NCBI GenBank assembly: GCA_024509875.1
Contig: JAMPIV010004456.1
Location: forward strand, 248,001 to 312,000
Source: Oreohelix idahoensis
Taxonomy: Eukaryota; Mollusca; Gastropoda; Stylommatophora; Oreohelicidae
DNA: 64,000 nt
Direction: 5' to 3'
Shown: positions 51,665 through 60,445 of the stretch, in pieces
Layout of the letters: each line of letters opens with the position of its first letter
Numbering within the stretch: the first letter of the stretch is position 1
The notes under the pieces: generated by a model
What the model was told of the DNA's origin: nothing
The model's input: only the letters and a program-made list of their open reading frames with translations
The model's database searches: none
Made by a program: the position numbers and the translations under genes

Positions 51665-53501
51665 AAATATCATATCGACGGTCCCGCGGCCTGCTCGGAA
51701 ACCACACTGACTCTCTGGAAGTAAGTCCTGCGATTCGAGATGAACAGTCAAGCGATTGAGCAGGACTCTAGCCAGGATTTTGCCCGCAATAGATAATAGG
51801 TAGATTCCCCTATGGTTGTCACATGATTGATGATTTCCCTTTCGCTTGTATATGTGAACGATGGTGGCATCTTTTAATTCCTGTGGTATCTGTTCTTCAT
51901 CCCATACTGAGTGGAAGAGGTCTGTTAGTCTCTGCAGCAGCATGCTGCCTCCAGCTTTATAAATCTCAGCAGGAATAGCATCTGATCCAGGGGCTTTGCC
52001 GCTGGACAGTAGACTGGCTGCTTTCTTGACCTCTTCCATGCTGGGTGGAAGGTCAAGTCTGACATTGACTGTAACTTGCGGTATACTTGCAATGGCCAGG
52101 TCGTTGACGGTTGATGGACAATTTAAGATGGCGTTGAAGTGTTGTGCCCAGCGTTCCAAAATCTGCGTTTTATCAGTGAGCAATGCCATGCCATCAGCAT
52201 TTAGGACCGGTGATGATTGATTCGATTGAGGGCCATAAATTGCTTTCAGGGCATCATAAAAGCGCTTTGAGTCATTTATGTCTGCATACCTCTGTATCTC
52301 GTCTGCTTTATTGCTGAGCCATGCATCATGCATCTTCCTGAGCTTATTCTGGACAACTCTGCGTATATTGGTAAAGGCTGCCTTTTTGGATGTTGAGGAA
52401 GGGTTGCTTTGATAGTCTCTGTGCAAGCGATATTTTTCAGCCAGCAGTGTTTTAATATTTTCATCATTATTCTCATCAAACCAGTCAGGGTTCTTGCGTG
52501 TTGTATATCCCAAGCTCTCAGAGGCTACAGAGTACACAATGTGCTTTAAAGTGGCCCATTTTTCCTCTATAGTGGTTTGACCGAGCTCAACGTCCCTCAG
52601 ACGGCTGTCCAAGTCCCTTGAGAAGCTCTCTGCGGTTGCTTCGCTTTTAAGTTTTGTGACGTTGAGCCTCTTCATGGGTTTCTGACTCTGGTGTCTTCGC
52701 TTGGGCTGTATGTTAAGGTTGAGTTTTGATACAATCAGCCTGTGGTCAGTCCAGCATTCGGCACCACACATGGCCTTGGTCACTCTCACGTCACGTCTGT
52801 CGCTCCTTCTCGTGATGACATAATCAATGAGATGCCACTGTTTGGATCGGGGGTGCATCCATGTTGTTTTATTTCGAGTGGGTAGGCGAAACATGGTGTT
52901 CGTGATGGACAAATCATGTGTGGCACACAGGCTGAGTAATAGGAGCCCATTACTATTACATTTGCCTATGCCATGTTTTCCAAGTATTCCTTCCCAGGTG
53001 TTGTGGTCAGTGCCTACTCTGGCATTGAAGTCGCCGAGAATAATAAGTTTCTCAGATTTAGGAACTGATGAGATGATTGAGTTAAGTTCGTCATAGAACT
53101 TTTCTTTTGTTTCCTCGGGGTTTGTCATTGTTGGGGCATATGCACTGATCAGTGTGGCACTTCTGTTGCTTCCTAGTGGGACATGAAGGGTCATTAGGCG
53201 ATCATTAATGCCCTTAGGAGATTTGACAAGTTTTCGTACGATATGAGATTTAATGGCGAATCCAACACCAGCCTCACGCCGTTCCTTGCTGTCCCGGCCA
53301 CTCCAATAAAATGTGTAGCCACCTCCAATTTCAGTAATCTGACCTTTTTTCTGGTAGTCGCGTCTCACTTAGGGCTGCTATATCGACATTATAGCGCGCC
53401 AGTTCTTTGGCCACAAGTGCAGTCCGTCTTTCAGGTCTGTCGGCCAGGGTATTGTCGAGTAGTGTTCGCACGTTCCACGTGCCGAAGGTAAGCACCTTCA
53501 T
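51665..53501 (-). pseudogene. LINE B endonuclease and N-terminal RT
   Basis: The probable ATG is at 53499-53501, followed by VLTFGTWNVRTL. A frameshift in an A-run near 53345 breaks the first 50 codons from the rest. From 53344 the frame is open to the insertion: FYWSGRD, GVGFAIKS, LIILGDFNARVG, IDYVITRRSD and DHRLIVSKLN of the endonuclease, then SSGKAPGSDAIPAEIYK and NHRGIYLLSIAGKILARVLL and QCGFRAGRGTVDMIF of RT. The next codons are in 47255-48514. Confidence 0.85.
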
Positions 53502-54304
53502 TTTTTTCTTACTTTTTGTTCGAACGCATGATTGGGATACCCTCCAGCCGCGTCAAGCTGGTCAGAGTAGGTTGAAGCAGGCTATGTTCAGGGCACCTTT
53601 TCTAGCCCCTTCCTCATGCCATGGAGGTGAGCAGAGTGATCCTAAAGAGGGCTGCTCAGTCGCTCAGGGGGCTGCCGGATCTCGCCGCTGCTTCAAAGTT
53701 CCAGCGAGAAACGACCCTATGGCCTGAGCCGCCTGTGTGCAGGATTGTGGCTGCAGCTTGAGTGTATCCACACTTTCTGGTTCGCCACTCCCCCATCGCC
53801 ACAGGTCTTTGAGTGTAGTGTCTGTATGTATCTGTCTGAAGCTGTGACTTGCGCTGTAATTGGATTAAAGTGAGGAAGAGTTGCGCTAATCGTCATCCTC
53901 ACTCTCTCGTCCGGAGTTATCTGTTCCAGTGGCAAGATATTATCGAGACGACTGGAGACAACACAGGATGCAGTGGATGACCAGGGCGTTCTACGTGCCT
54001 CGCCGTGCTCCTTACGCTCCACAGCGCGTTGCTGGTAATCGCCGTCATGCCCGTTGAACCAATAGATGGTTTCTTCCGCGCAGTCTATCGAATCCAGTCT
54101 TCGCATGCATGGGTAGGCAGACCCTAACTCACCGAAGGTTTATAACCAGTCGGCTACCCTCACCTAGTTTAGCCGGCCTGTCAAAGCCGTTGCCCGGGGG
54201 GTGGCCGCTGTCGCATGCTGACAGCTACGAGGAGCCACAGGTGAGAGCTGGATGCCAGGTTTGGACCAAAGGTGGCCGAGCTGACATCCCAAACCCCCCC
54301 CCCT
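53502..54304 (-). other. LINE B 5' UTR
   Basis: About 800 bases, more GC-rich than the surroundings, with only short frames. It ends at a G-run (C on the + strand, 54293-54302), beyond which a SINE begins. An internal promoter is usual in LINE 5' UTRs but none could be identified. Confidence 0.5.
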
Positions 54305-54530
54305 GAAAAGGGATATTTTAGGGGAGTGAAGTGTTAGAGACATCACCATACTAGGTCCAGCATCATGAGGTGGGGTGACCAGTTCCCTTCCTGGCTGCCT
54401 TCTCCTTCCCTAACTCAGAGTCAGGTACCCATTTACAGCTGGGTAGACTGGAGCATGTCTGTACCTTGATTCGAACCCGGCACCTTTGGTGTGAGAGAAT
54501 AGCGCTCTAACCACTCTGCCATTGGGATGC
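54305..54530 (-). repeat. SINE family 2 (tRNA-derived), best-preserved copy
   Basis: The minus strand has a tRNA-like head: A box TGGCAGAGTGGTTAGAGCGC (54502-54521) and B box GGTTCGAATC (54469-54478), spaced as in a tRNA. The body follows: CTGTAAATGGGTACCTGACT, GAGTTAGGGAAGG, GAACTGGTCACCCC, and the end GTCTCTAACACTTCACTCCCC. Transcription by pol III and mobilisation by a LINE are inferred. Confidence 0.82.
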
Positions 54531-54754
54531 TCAAAGATTCTGATTTCAGGCGTGAGGAATTGAACAATTTAAAAATAAAATAAATAAATAGGATAAAACG
54601 AATCAACTGTCAACATCAGAATGGTTATGTTTCCCAGCAGCAGACTTCTGGTATTTAGTTGTTAAGCTGTCTTGTGCCATGTAACCAGACTGGCTTTTTT
54701 CTCTCTTCTTATTTTCATCTCCATCTCTCCTGCCATAAAAAGAAGTAAAGGTCG

Positions 54755-54955
54755 TCCCATAGCAGTGAAGTGTTAGAGACTTCACTATACAGTACTAGGT
54801 CCAGCTTTATGAGGTGGGGGGGGACCAGTTTTTTTTCCTTGCTGCCTTTGCCATCTCTTACTTGAGAAGCAGTCAGGTACCCATTTACAGCTGGGTAGAC
54901 TGGAGTGTGTCGCCACCTGGTTTCTATTCTGGAATCCAGGTGCCTCGAGAGGAAA
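54755..54955 (-). repeat. SINE family 2
   Basis: The minus strand reads CTGTAAATGGGTACCTGACT, AAGGCAGCAAGG and GTATAGTGAAGTCTCTAACA. The head is eroded (GATTCCAGAATAGAAACCAG at the B-box position). Confidence 0.7.
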
Positions 54956-55249
54956 GCTCTCTTATATTGTCATAATATGATGATCTGAGGTGACCACAAA
55001 TGAAAGTGGACTTGCCTCCTAGTTTCAGAAGATTCTTATTTGAACATTGTCTCTGAACATTATAAGACCATTGAGGCTCAAACATTCTGTTGCAAAGCCA
55101 CATCTCTCTAGCTTCCAATATGTTCTTTGTTCATAATTCATTTCAGTATGATTGTATCAGCTCTATGTGACTGTTTTACCTCCATGAGTAAACATTAATT
55201 GTAAAGAATGCTTTTTATTTTTCAGAGTTTTGTATTTGTATATTTTGTT

Positions 55250-56505
55250 GGTCATCATCATGTGACGTATTCTTTCCAGAACGTTGTCTCCATTACAGCT
55301 GCTCTAAACACATCACGATTCTGGGCAAGTTGACCTGCATCAGCCAAAGACAAGTTCAGACTCTTATGTGATGTTCTGGGTCCACCGTCGTCTAGGTCGA
55401 CCCCTTCCCCTTTTTCCAGGGATCATGCCTTCCATCACTATTTTTTCCAGACTATTATGTCTTTTTATATGACCGAAAAATTTCAGCTTCCTTATTGCGA
55501 TGGTATTTAGGAGCCAATGTTCCTGTACGTTTAGTGAGTGCAGTACTTCTCTGTTGGTCTTTTTTTCTGTCCAGGATATTCTCAACATCCTTCTGTAGCA
55601 TTTCATTTCGAATGATGTAACCTTTTTTGCAACTGTTTTATTGAGTGTCCAAGTCTCGCAGCCGTATGTTACTACTGGGAATATACATGCTCTGATCAGT
55701 TGTAACTTTGTTTCTTTGCTTGTGCCTTGCCATAGGTTTTTCATCTGTATTAGTTTATGTGAAGCAAATGCAAGTCTTCTTTTAAATCCCCGATGCACAG
55801 TCGCCAGAGCTGTTGATTGATCCTAAGTATTCGAATTCATTAACACTTTCCAGTTCTTCGTTATCAATTTCAATTTCTGGTTTGGTCTTTACTTTGTCTG
55901 TTGTCAATACTTTGGTCTTCTTGGTGTTTAGGTATAGATTCTGGGCCTCGCTGTGTTTTTTGGTGGACAGAATTAATTGTTCAAGTCCTGGGTTGGTTGA
56001 TAGGAGGACTGTGTCGTCAGCATATCTGATTTCTGGGATCTGGTACCCGCCGATGTTAAATGAGTCAAACTCTGTGTGTTCTTGGTCATCTCTTACGTTT
56101 CTCATGATATTCTCGGCATAAATGTTAAACAGGTAAGGGGAAAGGGTACAGCCTTGTCTTACTCCTTTCTGTACTTCAAACCATTCTGATGTTTCCCCCT
56201 CTATTCTTATGGCTGCCTGTTGTTCTTGGTACAGCAGTGCGATGAGTTGTATAAGGTGGTTTGGAAATCCCATATTTTTCATAATAGCCCATAACTGCTG
56301 ATGTTGTACACAGTCGAAAGCTTTGGTGTAATCAATGAAACAAGTATGTAGGTCAACGTTGAATTCTCTACACTTTTCTATGATGATCCTCATGTTGAAT
56401 ATATGATCTCTAGTGCCTCTACCTGGTCGAAAACCCGCCTGTACTTCGTTTATTTCTGTTTCTAGCTTTTGTTGGTACATGTGGAAAATAGAATCCATAT
56501 GGAGA
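55250..56505 (-). mobile_element. LINE C, 5'-truncated RTE-like element
   Basis: Two overlapping minus-strand frames: 56540-55782 has QAGFRPGRGTRDHIFNMRII, DYTKAFDCVQHQQLW (motif A), GVRQGCTLSPYLFNIY (motif B) and IRYADDTVLLS (motif C); 55798-55364 has VVTYGCETWTLNK, FGHIKRHNSLEKI and GKRGRGRPRRRW. One frameshift at ~55790 separates them. The 3' UTR ends near an ATGATG tail at 55252-55262. The 5' cut is near 56500, beside a minisatellite. Confidence 0.82.
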
Positions 56506-56506
56506 A

Positions 56507-56690
56507 GCAAAAACACCAAACTCAGAACCTGAGAAGTCACACCAAAAACACCAAACTCAGAAGCTGAGAAGTCACACCAAAAACACCAAACTCAGAACCT
56601 GAGAAGTCACACCAAAAACACCAAACTCAGAACCTGAGAAGTCACACCAAAAACACCAAACTCAGAACCTGAGAAGTCACACCAAAAACA
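56507..56690 (+). repeat. 35-bp minisatellite, 5 copies
   Basis: The unit contains AAACACCAAACTCAGAACC followed by TGAGAAGTCACACC. Copies start every 35 bp (CTCAG at 56521, 56556, 56591, 56626, 56661). Each has a short inverted repeat CTCAG-AAC-CTGAG; copy 2 has AAG for AAC. It abuts the truncated 5' end of LINE C. Confidence 0.9.
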
Positions 56691-56699
56691 AAAAATGAT

Positions 56700-56850
56700 G
56701 TGCAGCAATCATTATTTTCCTTTTCACTCCTTGGTGCATGGAGTCACCACAGTAGTTAGTCCCCTTGCAGGAGACCTGCACCAAGCATTCATATGTTCTT
56801 GCAGCAGAGGTTTCTGTAGTAGTTAAACATGATGAGGTAGTGTAGCAGTC
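56700..56850 (-). repeat. SINE-like family 1, 3' part
   Basis: The minus strand reads CTACAGAAACCTCTGCTGCA, AGAACATATGAATGCTTGGT, GCAGGTCTCCTGCAAGGGG and GTGACTCCATGCACCAAGG. Confidence 0.65.
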
Positions 56851-56859
56851 ACTACTATA

Positions 56860-57130
56860 TAGGGAGCCGTGCTGGTGATCGGGTGATCCAGGTTCGAGCC
56901 CTGGCGAGAACATTTGAAGCAGTGTCGTTGACCAGGACTTGGACTGGAATAATTCTAGCCCTGGCGAAGACATTTGAAAGAGTGTCGTCAACCAGGGACT
57001 GGAATAGCCTGAACGGCTCCCAAGCCAACCCAGCTCTAATGGGTACCTCTGAAATCGGTGAGTATCTGCCTGAATGGCGAGAGGGACACCTGTCATTGTA
57101 CAGGGAAAAAAGGGGTACTCACGTAAAATC
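56860..57130 (+). repeat. SINE-like family 4 (possible tRNA-derived head)
   Basis: CCGTGCTGGTGATCGGGTGA, then CAGGTTCGAGCCCTGGCGAG, a good pol III B box, followed by a body with a local duplication (ACATTTGAA.AGTGTCGT at 56910 and 56970). Only one copy in the window. Confidence 0.45.
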
Positions 57131-57169
57131 AGTCTCAGGTTAGACATTTTAACCAGAGATTTTGCCCTC

Positions 57170-57415
57170 AAGTAATAGCGGGTGTATGGAAGAAAAAAAC
57201 TACCATCTAAACTCCGGCAAGTATTGTTAATATAGCAACTGGAATCCAGACCCCCCTGAACACATTCTCCAAAACTGCCCGACCCACAACACCTGACCTG
57301 GCCAGAGGGTTCAGAGCTCAGGCAGAAGCTATGAGGCTGCTGTGCTGACCTGGAAAAAGACTGGTGACAGGCCTGCAGATTTAGCATGACTACAAACTGA
57401 ACCCAGAACAACAAG
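57170..57415 (+). pseudogene. LINE C-terminal zinc-knuckle remnant
   Basis: Broken frames read NPDPPEHILQNCPTHNT (57250-57295), then SGRSYEAAVLTWKKTGD, resembling the CxxC..HxxxxC end of I-type LINEs. Relative of 45640-45860. Confidence 0.45.
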
Positions 57416-57824
57416 AAAATTTGCTCTTACAGCAATGGTTTCTGTAACAGTTAGTTTGACATGATAAAGTAGTGTAGCACTCAATACTCAGACAAGCATT
57501 GCTAATGTAGCAGCCATTTCTATCCTTCATGTATGACTTTGGCTTGTTTCTCTGGTGTTCCATCTCTAGGCATTGGTTTTACACCTTGCTTGACAGTTTT
57601 GCTGAAATGTTCATTTGCAGTTCCATCCCAAGGTGCCTCGGTTCTGGCCTCCAGTTAGATGGCAAAGAGAAAAACATCAGGCTGAGACTAATGATACTAA
57701 ATAGAAACTATATTTTTTAATCTTTATGGTTCATATTCACGTAAATCCATTCTGCCATAAGAAGTTATAGCTTCTCTAGTATGTCCATAGTTTTTTTTTT
57801 TTTTAAGTTTCATCAAAATCATCT

Positions 57825-58320
57825 TTTTCCTTTGTGCTCCCTTCACATGGAGCCACCACTAGCTGGTCTCTTCGCAGGAAGCCTGAACCTTACTTACTTA
57901 CTCTACCGTGAGGTGTAGAGGTTTGTAAGAGAGAGCGCTATACTATTCTATCGGCTGGCTTGGTTCCACTCTAGTCCTCGGTTCAAAGACTTGTCTAATG
58001 TTGTCCTCCCAGCGGACTTTGGGTCACCCTGGAGGTCTGGATCCCTGGCTCTTACTTTCCCATGCTTGTCGTGGTAGCCGATCTTCTCCCATTCTGCAGA
58101 CATGGTCAAACCATCTCAGTTGGGACTGTGAAGCCTGAACCAAGGAGTCATATCCTCTTGCAGCTTTGGTTTCCATGGCAGTCTGTTTTACACAATGCGG
58201 TTGCCAGTCCCCCCCTATGTACAACCTATTAGTAGCCTTGGATGACATGCCTGAATGTGCAGTAGTTTTATTCTTTCTTTGTCTCCTCAGAGACCCCCTC
58301 CCCCCAGGAACTACACAGGG
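57825..58320 (-). repeat. SINE-like family 1 interrupted by a LINE 3' end
   Basis: The minus strand reads the family 1 body at 58320-58130 (GGGGGTCTCTGAGGAGACAA, CAGGCATGTCATCCAAGG, TGGCAACCGCATTGTG) and continues at 57889-57825 (CTTCCTGCGAAGAGACCAGC, CATGTGAAGGGAG). A 240-bp insertion with a 12-bp duplication splits it. Confidence 0.75.
57890..58129 (-). mobile_element. LINE family E 3' end inserted in a SINE
   Basis: Flanked by GAAGCCTGAACC (57878-57889 and 58130-58141). On the minus strand it encodes SQLRWFDHVCRMGEDRLPRQ, like 21510-21600, then a 3' UTR and a TTAC-repeat end on the + strand. Strongly 5'-truncated. Confidence 0.8.
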
Positions 58321-58363
58321 CTTTCTGCAAATTTGTAGGCCCTAAAAAATAATAGTTATTAAA

Positions 58364-58620
58364 GTTATTTTCTGCCTTGAAAATCAACAGGCAGGAACAG
58401 ACAATAGTTATTTTCTGCCTTGAAGATCAGCAGGCCAGAATAAACAATAGTGATTTTCTGCCTTGAAGATTAGCAGGCCAGAATAGACTAGTTATTTTCT
58501 GCCTTGAAGATCAGCAGGCAGGAATAGACAATAGTTATTTTCTGCCTTGAAGATCAGCAGACCGGAATTGGCAATACTCATTTTCTGCCTTGAAGATCAG
58601 CAGGCCAGAAAAGACAGTGA
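58364..58620 (+). repeat. 43-bp tandem repeat, 6 copies
   Basis: The unit starts GTTATTTTCTGCCTTGAAGA and ends TCAGCAGGCCAGAATAGACA. Copies differ at several bases; copy 3 is two bases short. Confidence 0.88.
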
Positions 58621-58815
58621 ATTAACATAATTAAATTCTGACACTCAGACAGAGCATGAGTGAATTAAACAAAACAACAGTAGTTTAGTTATCAACTGTA
58701 GATCAGCAGGCCAGAATAGACAGTGAATTAACATCATTAAATTCTGACACTCAGACAGAGCATGAGTAGATTAAACAAAACAACAGTAGTTTAGTTATCA
58801 ACTGTAGATCAGCAG
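58621..58815 (+). repeat. 106-bp tandem repeat, ~1.9 copies
   Basis: AATTAACATAATTAAATTCT, ACTCAGACAGAGCATGAG and AACAACAGTAGTTTAGTTAT recur 106 bp apart. Each unit ends in GATCAGCAGGCCAGAATAGA, the same phrase as the adjoining 43-bp array, so the longer unit probably grew from it. Confidence 0.85.
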
Positions 58816-58889
58816 AATACTTTGTAGACAGAAATAAGTCATTAAGAATAGCAAAGCAAAGTGACTGTCTACAGGGATATCTTGAAACT

Positions 58890-59095
58890 ATCATCATTTT
58901 CCTATGCGCCCCTTACAGAGCATGAAGGCACCCCTGCAGCTGGTCCTCTTGCAGGAAATCTGCACCAAGCATTCTTGTAGTGGTAGTTTCTGTGGCACTT
59001 TGTTTTACGTAATGAGGTTGCCAGCCTCATGCATACCCTCATATTAATTACCATGAGGGTACCTATTCTTTCTTTGTCTCTTTAGAGACACCCGC
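58890..59095 (-). repeat. SINE-like family 1
   Basis: The minus strand reads GTGTCTCTAAAGAGACAAAG, ATGAGGGTATGCATGAGGCT, GGCAACCTCATTACGTAAAA and GCAGATTTCCTGCAAGAGG. Its 5' side abuts the poly-C tract. Confidence 0.65.
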
Positions 59096-59099
59096 CACG

Positions 59100-59143
<44 letters not shown>

Positions 59144-59146
59144 ACC

Positions 59147-59177
<31 letters not shown>

Positions 59178-59186
59178 AAAAAAAAA
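59096..59186. repeat. Poly-C followed by poly-A tract
   Basis: About 67 C with one A, then 19 A. On the minus strand this gives a poly-glycine frame (59063-59380) that is not a gene. Length is likely unreliable. Confidence 0.9.
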
Positions 59187-60002
59187 CTGCGCTGAGCATC
59201 TTGAAACCACGACACTTTCAAAATGCATTCACATAAAAATCTAACAGAATAATACTTAAAACATTTGCTAGTGTTTGGAAATGTAATGAATATTGAATGA
59301 TTTTCTATAAAGCCACACTCACAAAAATGAACATGAACAGTAAGCAATTTAAGACACAAGAGACGTTTTGTTTTTAACAAACTGTTTTCTTCTGGAAGAC
59401 ATGAGAGAATACAGAATTATATTTCAACAAAAGCATTCCTACACAAAAAAGAGAATTGTGGGTTATTGTAAAGTATCAAAAGCAGTGTGCAGAAACTTGT
59501 GGAAATGCCATGGCCAGATTTTGAAGATGTCACATAACAGAACCAGGTTTTGATAAAATTGTCTTCATGTTCATGGTTGTTGACTGCCACAGTTATTGGC
59601 ATACTATACTCCACAGTATATTTTTTAATTCTATGCTATTCTGATATTAACAACATCACACAAATTACCTGTACCAACAAATTATTAGCAGATTAGCAAT
59701 TTTTTAAATGTAAGTCATCATTCAGAAAGATATTTATATGTGATGAGACACAGCAAAAAATCAGTAATATATCAGCATTTGGAGCTGTAGTATAAAAAGA
59801 AAGGTCTTTTAAAGATCCCTGTAAAAGTGAAAAAATATTGAAATCATAACATTTTGATGAAAAGCTTTGCTTCTTTGAAGACATTGTATCAAATATCACA
59901 TTTGGGTGAACTGAACTGAACTATCATCACCATACTGATGTTTCTGAGTATACCAGGACTCTACATGTATTTTTAAGATCTAAACAGTTTTATACGTCTG
60001 CT
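59187..60002. other. Intergenic, no gene seen
   Basis: AT-rich with frames up to ~68 codons in both directions and no motifs. Confidence 0.45.
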
Positions 60003-60240
60003 GTAGTTCCCGGGGGTCTTTGAAGAGACAAAGAAAGAATATGGCTACTGTGTCCTCAGGCATGTCATACAAGGCAACTAATATAAGGCTGGCAACCTCA
60101 TGCAAAACAAATTGCCAGTAAAAACCACCGCTGCAATCGTATGTGGCGGCTACTTGGTGCAGGTTTCCTACAAGAGAACCGGCTCCAGTGGTGGCTCCAT
60201 GCTCTGTAAGGAGCACAAAGGAAAATGATGATGATGACAG
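60003..60240 (+). repeat. SINE-like family 1, near full length
   Basis: GTAGTTCCCGGGGGTCTTTG, AAGAGACAAAGAAAGAATAT, CTCAGGCATGTCAT, GGCTGGCAACCTCATGCAAA, TTGGTGCAGGTTTCCTACAA, GTGGTGGCTCCATGCTCTGT and an ATGATGATGA tail. A good reference copy. Confidence 0.75.
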
Positions 60241-60254
60241 TTTTATAAGAAGCA

Positions 60255-60445
60255 TCAAGAAGGCTGACTGGTTAGAGCACTTGCTTCTTGAGGCAAATTG
60301 ACCAGGTTCAAAACTGGTAGCATCATGCTCCAGTCTGCGCAGCTGTTAATGGGCACCTACCTGACTGCTGTTGAGTTAGGGAAGGCAAAGGCTTTGAGGA
60401 AGGGACATAGTAAAGATGAAGGTTTTAAAACTTCACTCCTCTGGG
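60255..60445 (+). repeat. SINE family 2 with tRNA-like head
   Basis: A box GGCTGACTGGTTAGAGCAC and B box AGGTTCAAAACTGG, then GCTGTTAATGGGCACC, TGACTGCTGTTGAGTTAGGG and an AACTTCACTCCTC end. Confidence 0.75.

Larger units (their letters stand above)
47080..54304 (-). mobile_element. LINE B, near full length, interrupted by LINE A
   Basis: Read on the minus strand: 5' UTR 54304-53502, AP-type endonuclease and RT in 53501-51665, the LINE A insertion 51664-48518, then the rest of RT in 48517-47255 and a 3' UTR with ATT tail near 47080-47091. Without the insertion it is about 4.1 kb. Endonuclease motifs include WNVRTL, LSETRL, GDFNARVG and TDHRLI. RTE-like by protein type. The 5' end near the C-run at 54293-54302 is approximate, and no target duplication was identified. 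Confidence 0.85.

Noticed and set aside
54469..54521. A functional tRNA gene
   Set aside because: The head has A and B boxes, but it is continuous with a repeated SINE body and I could not assign a convincing acceptor or anticodon stem.
59063..59380. Minus-strand ORF with a long glycine run
   Set aside because: Translation of the poly-C tract.
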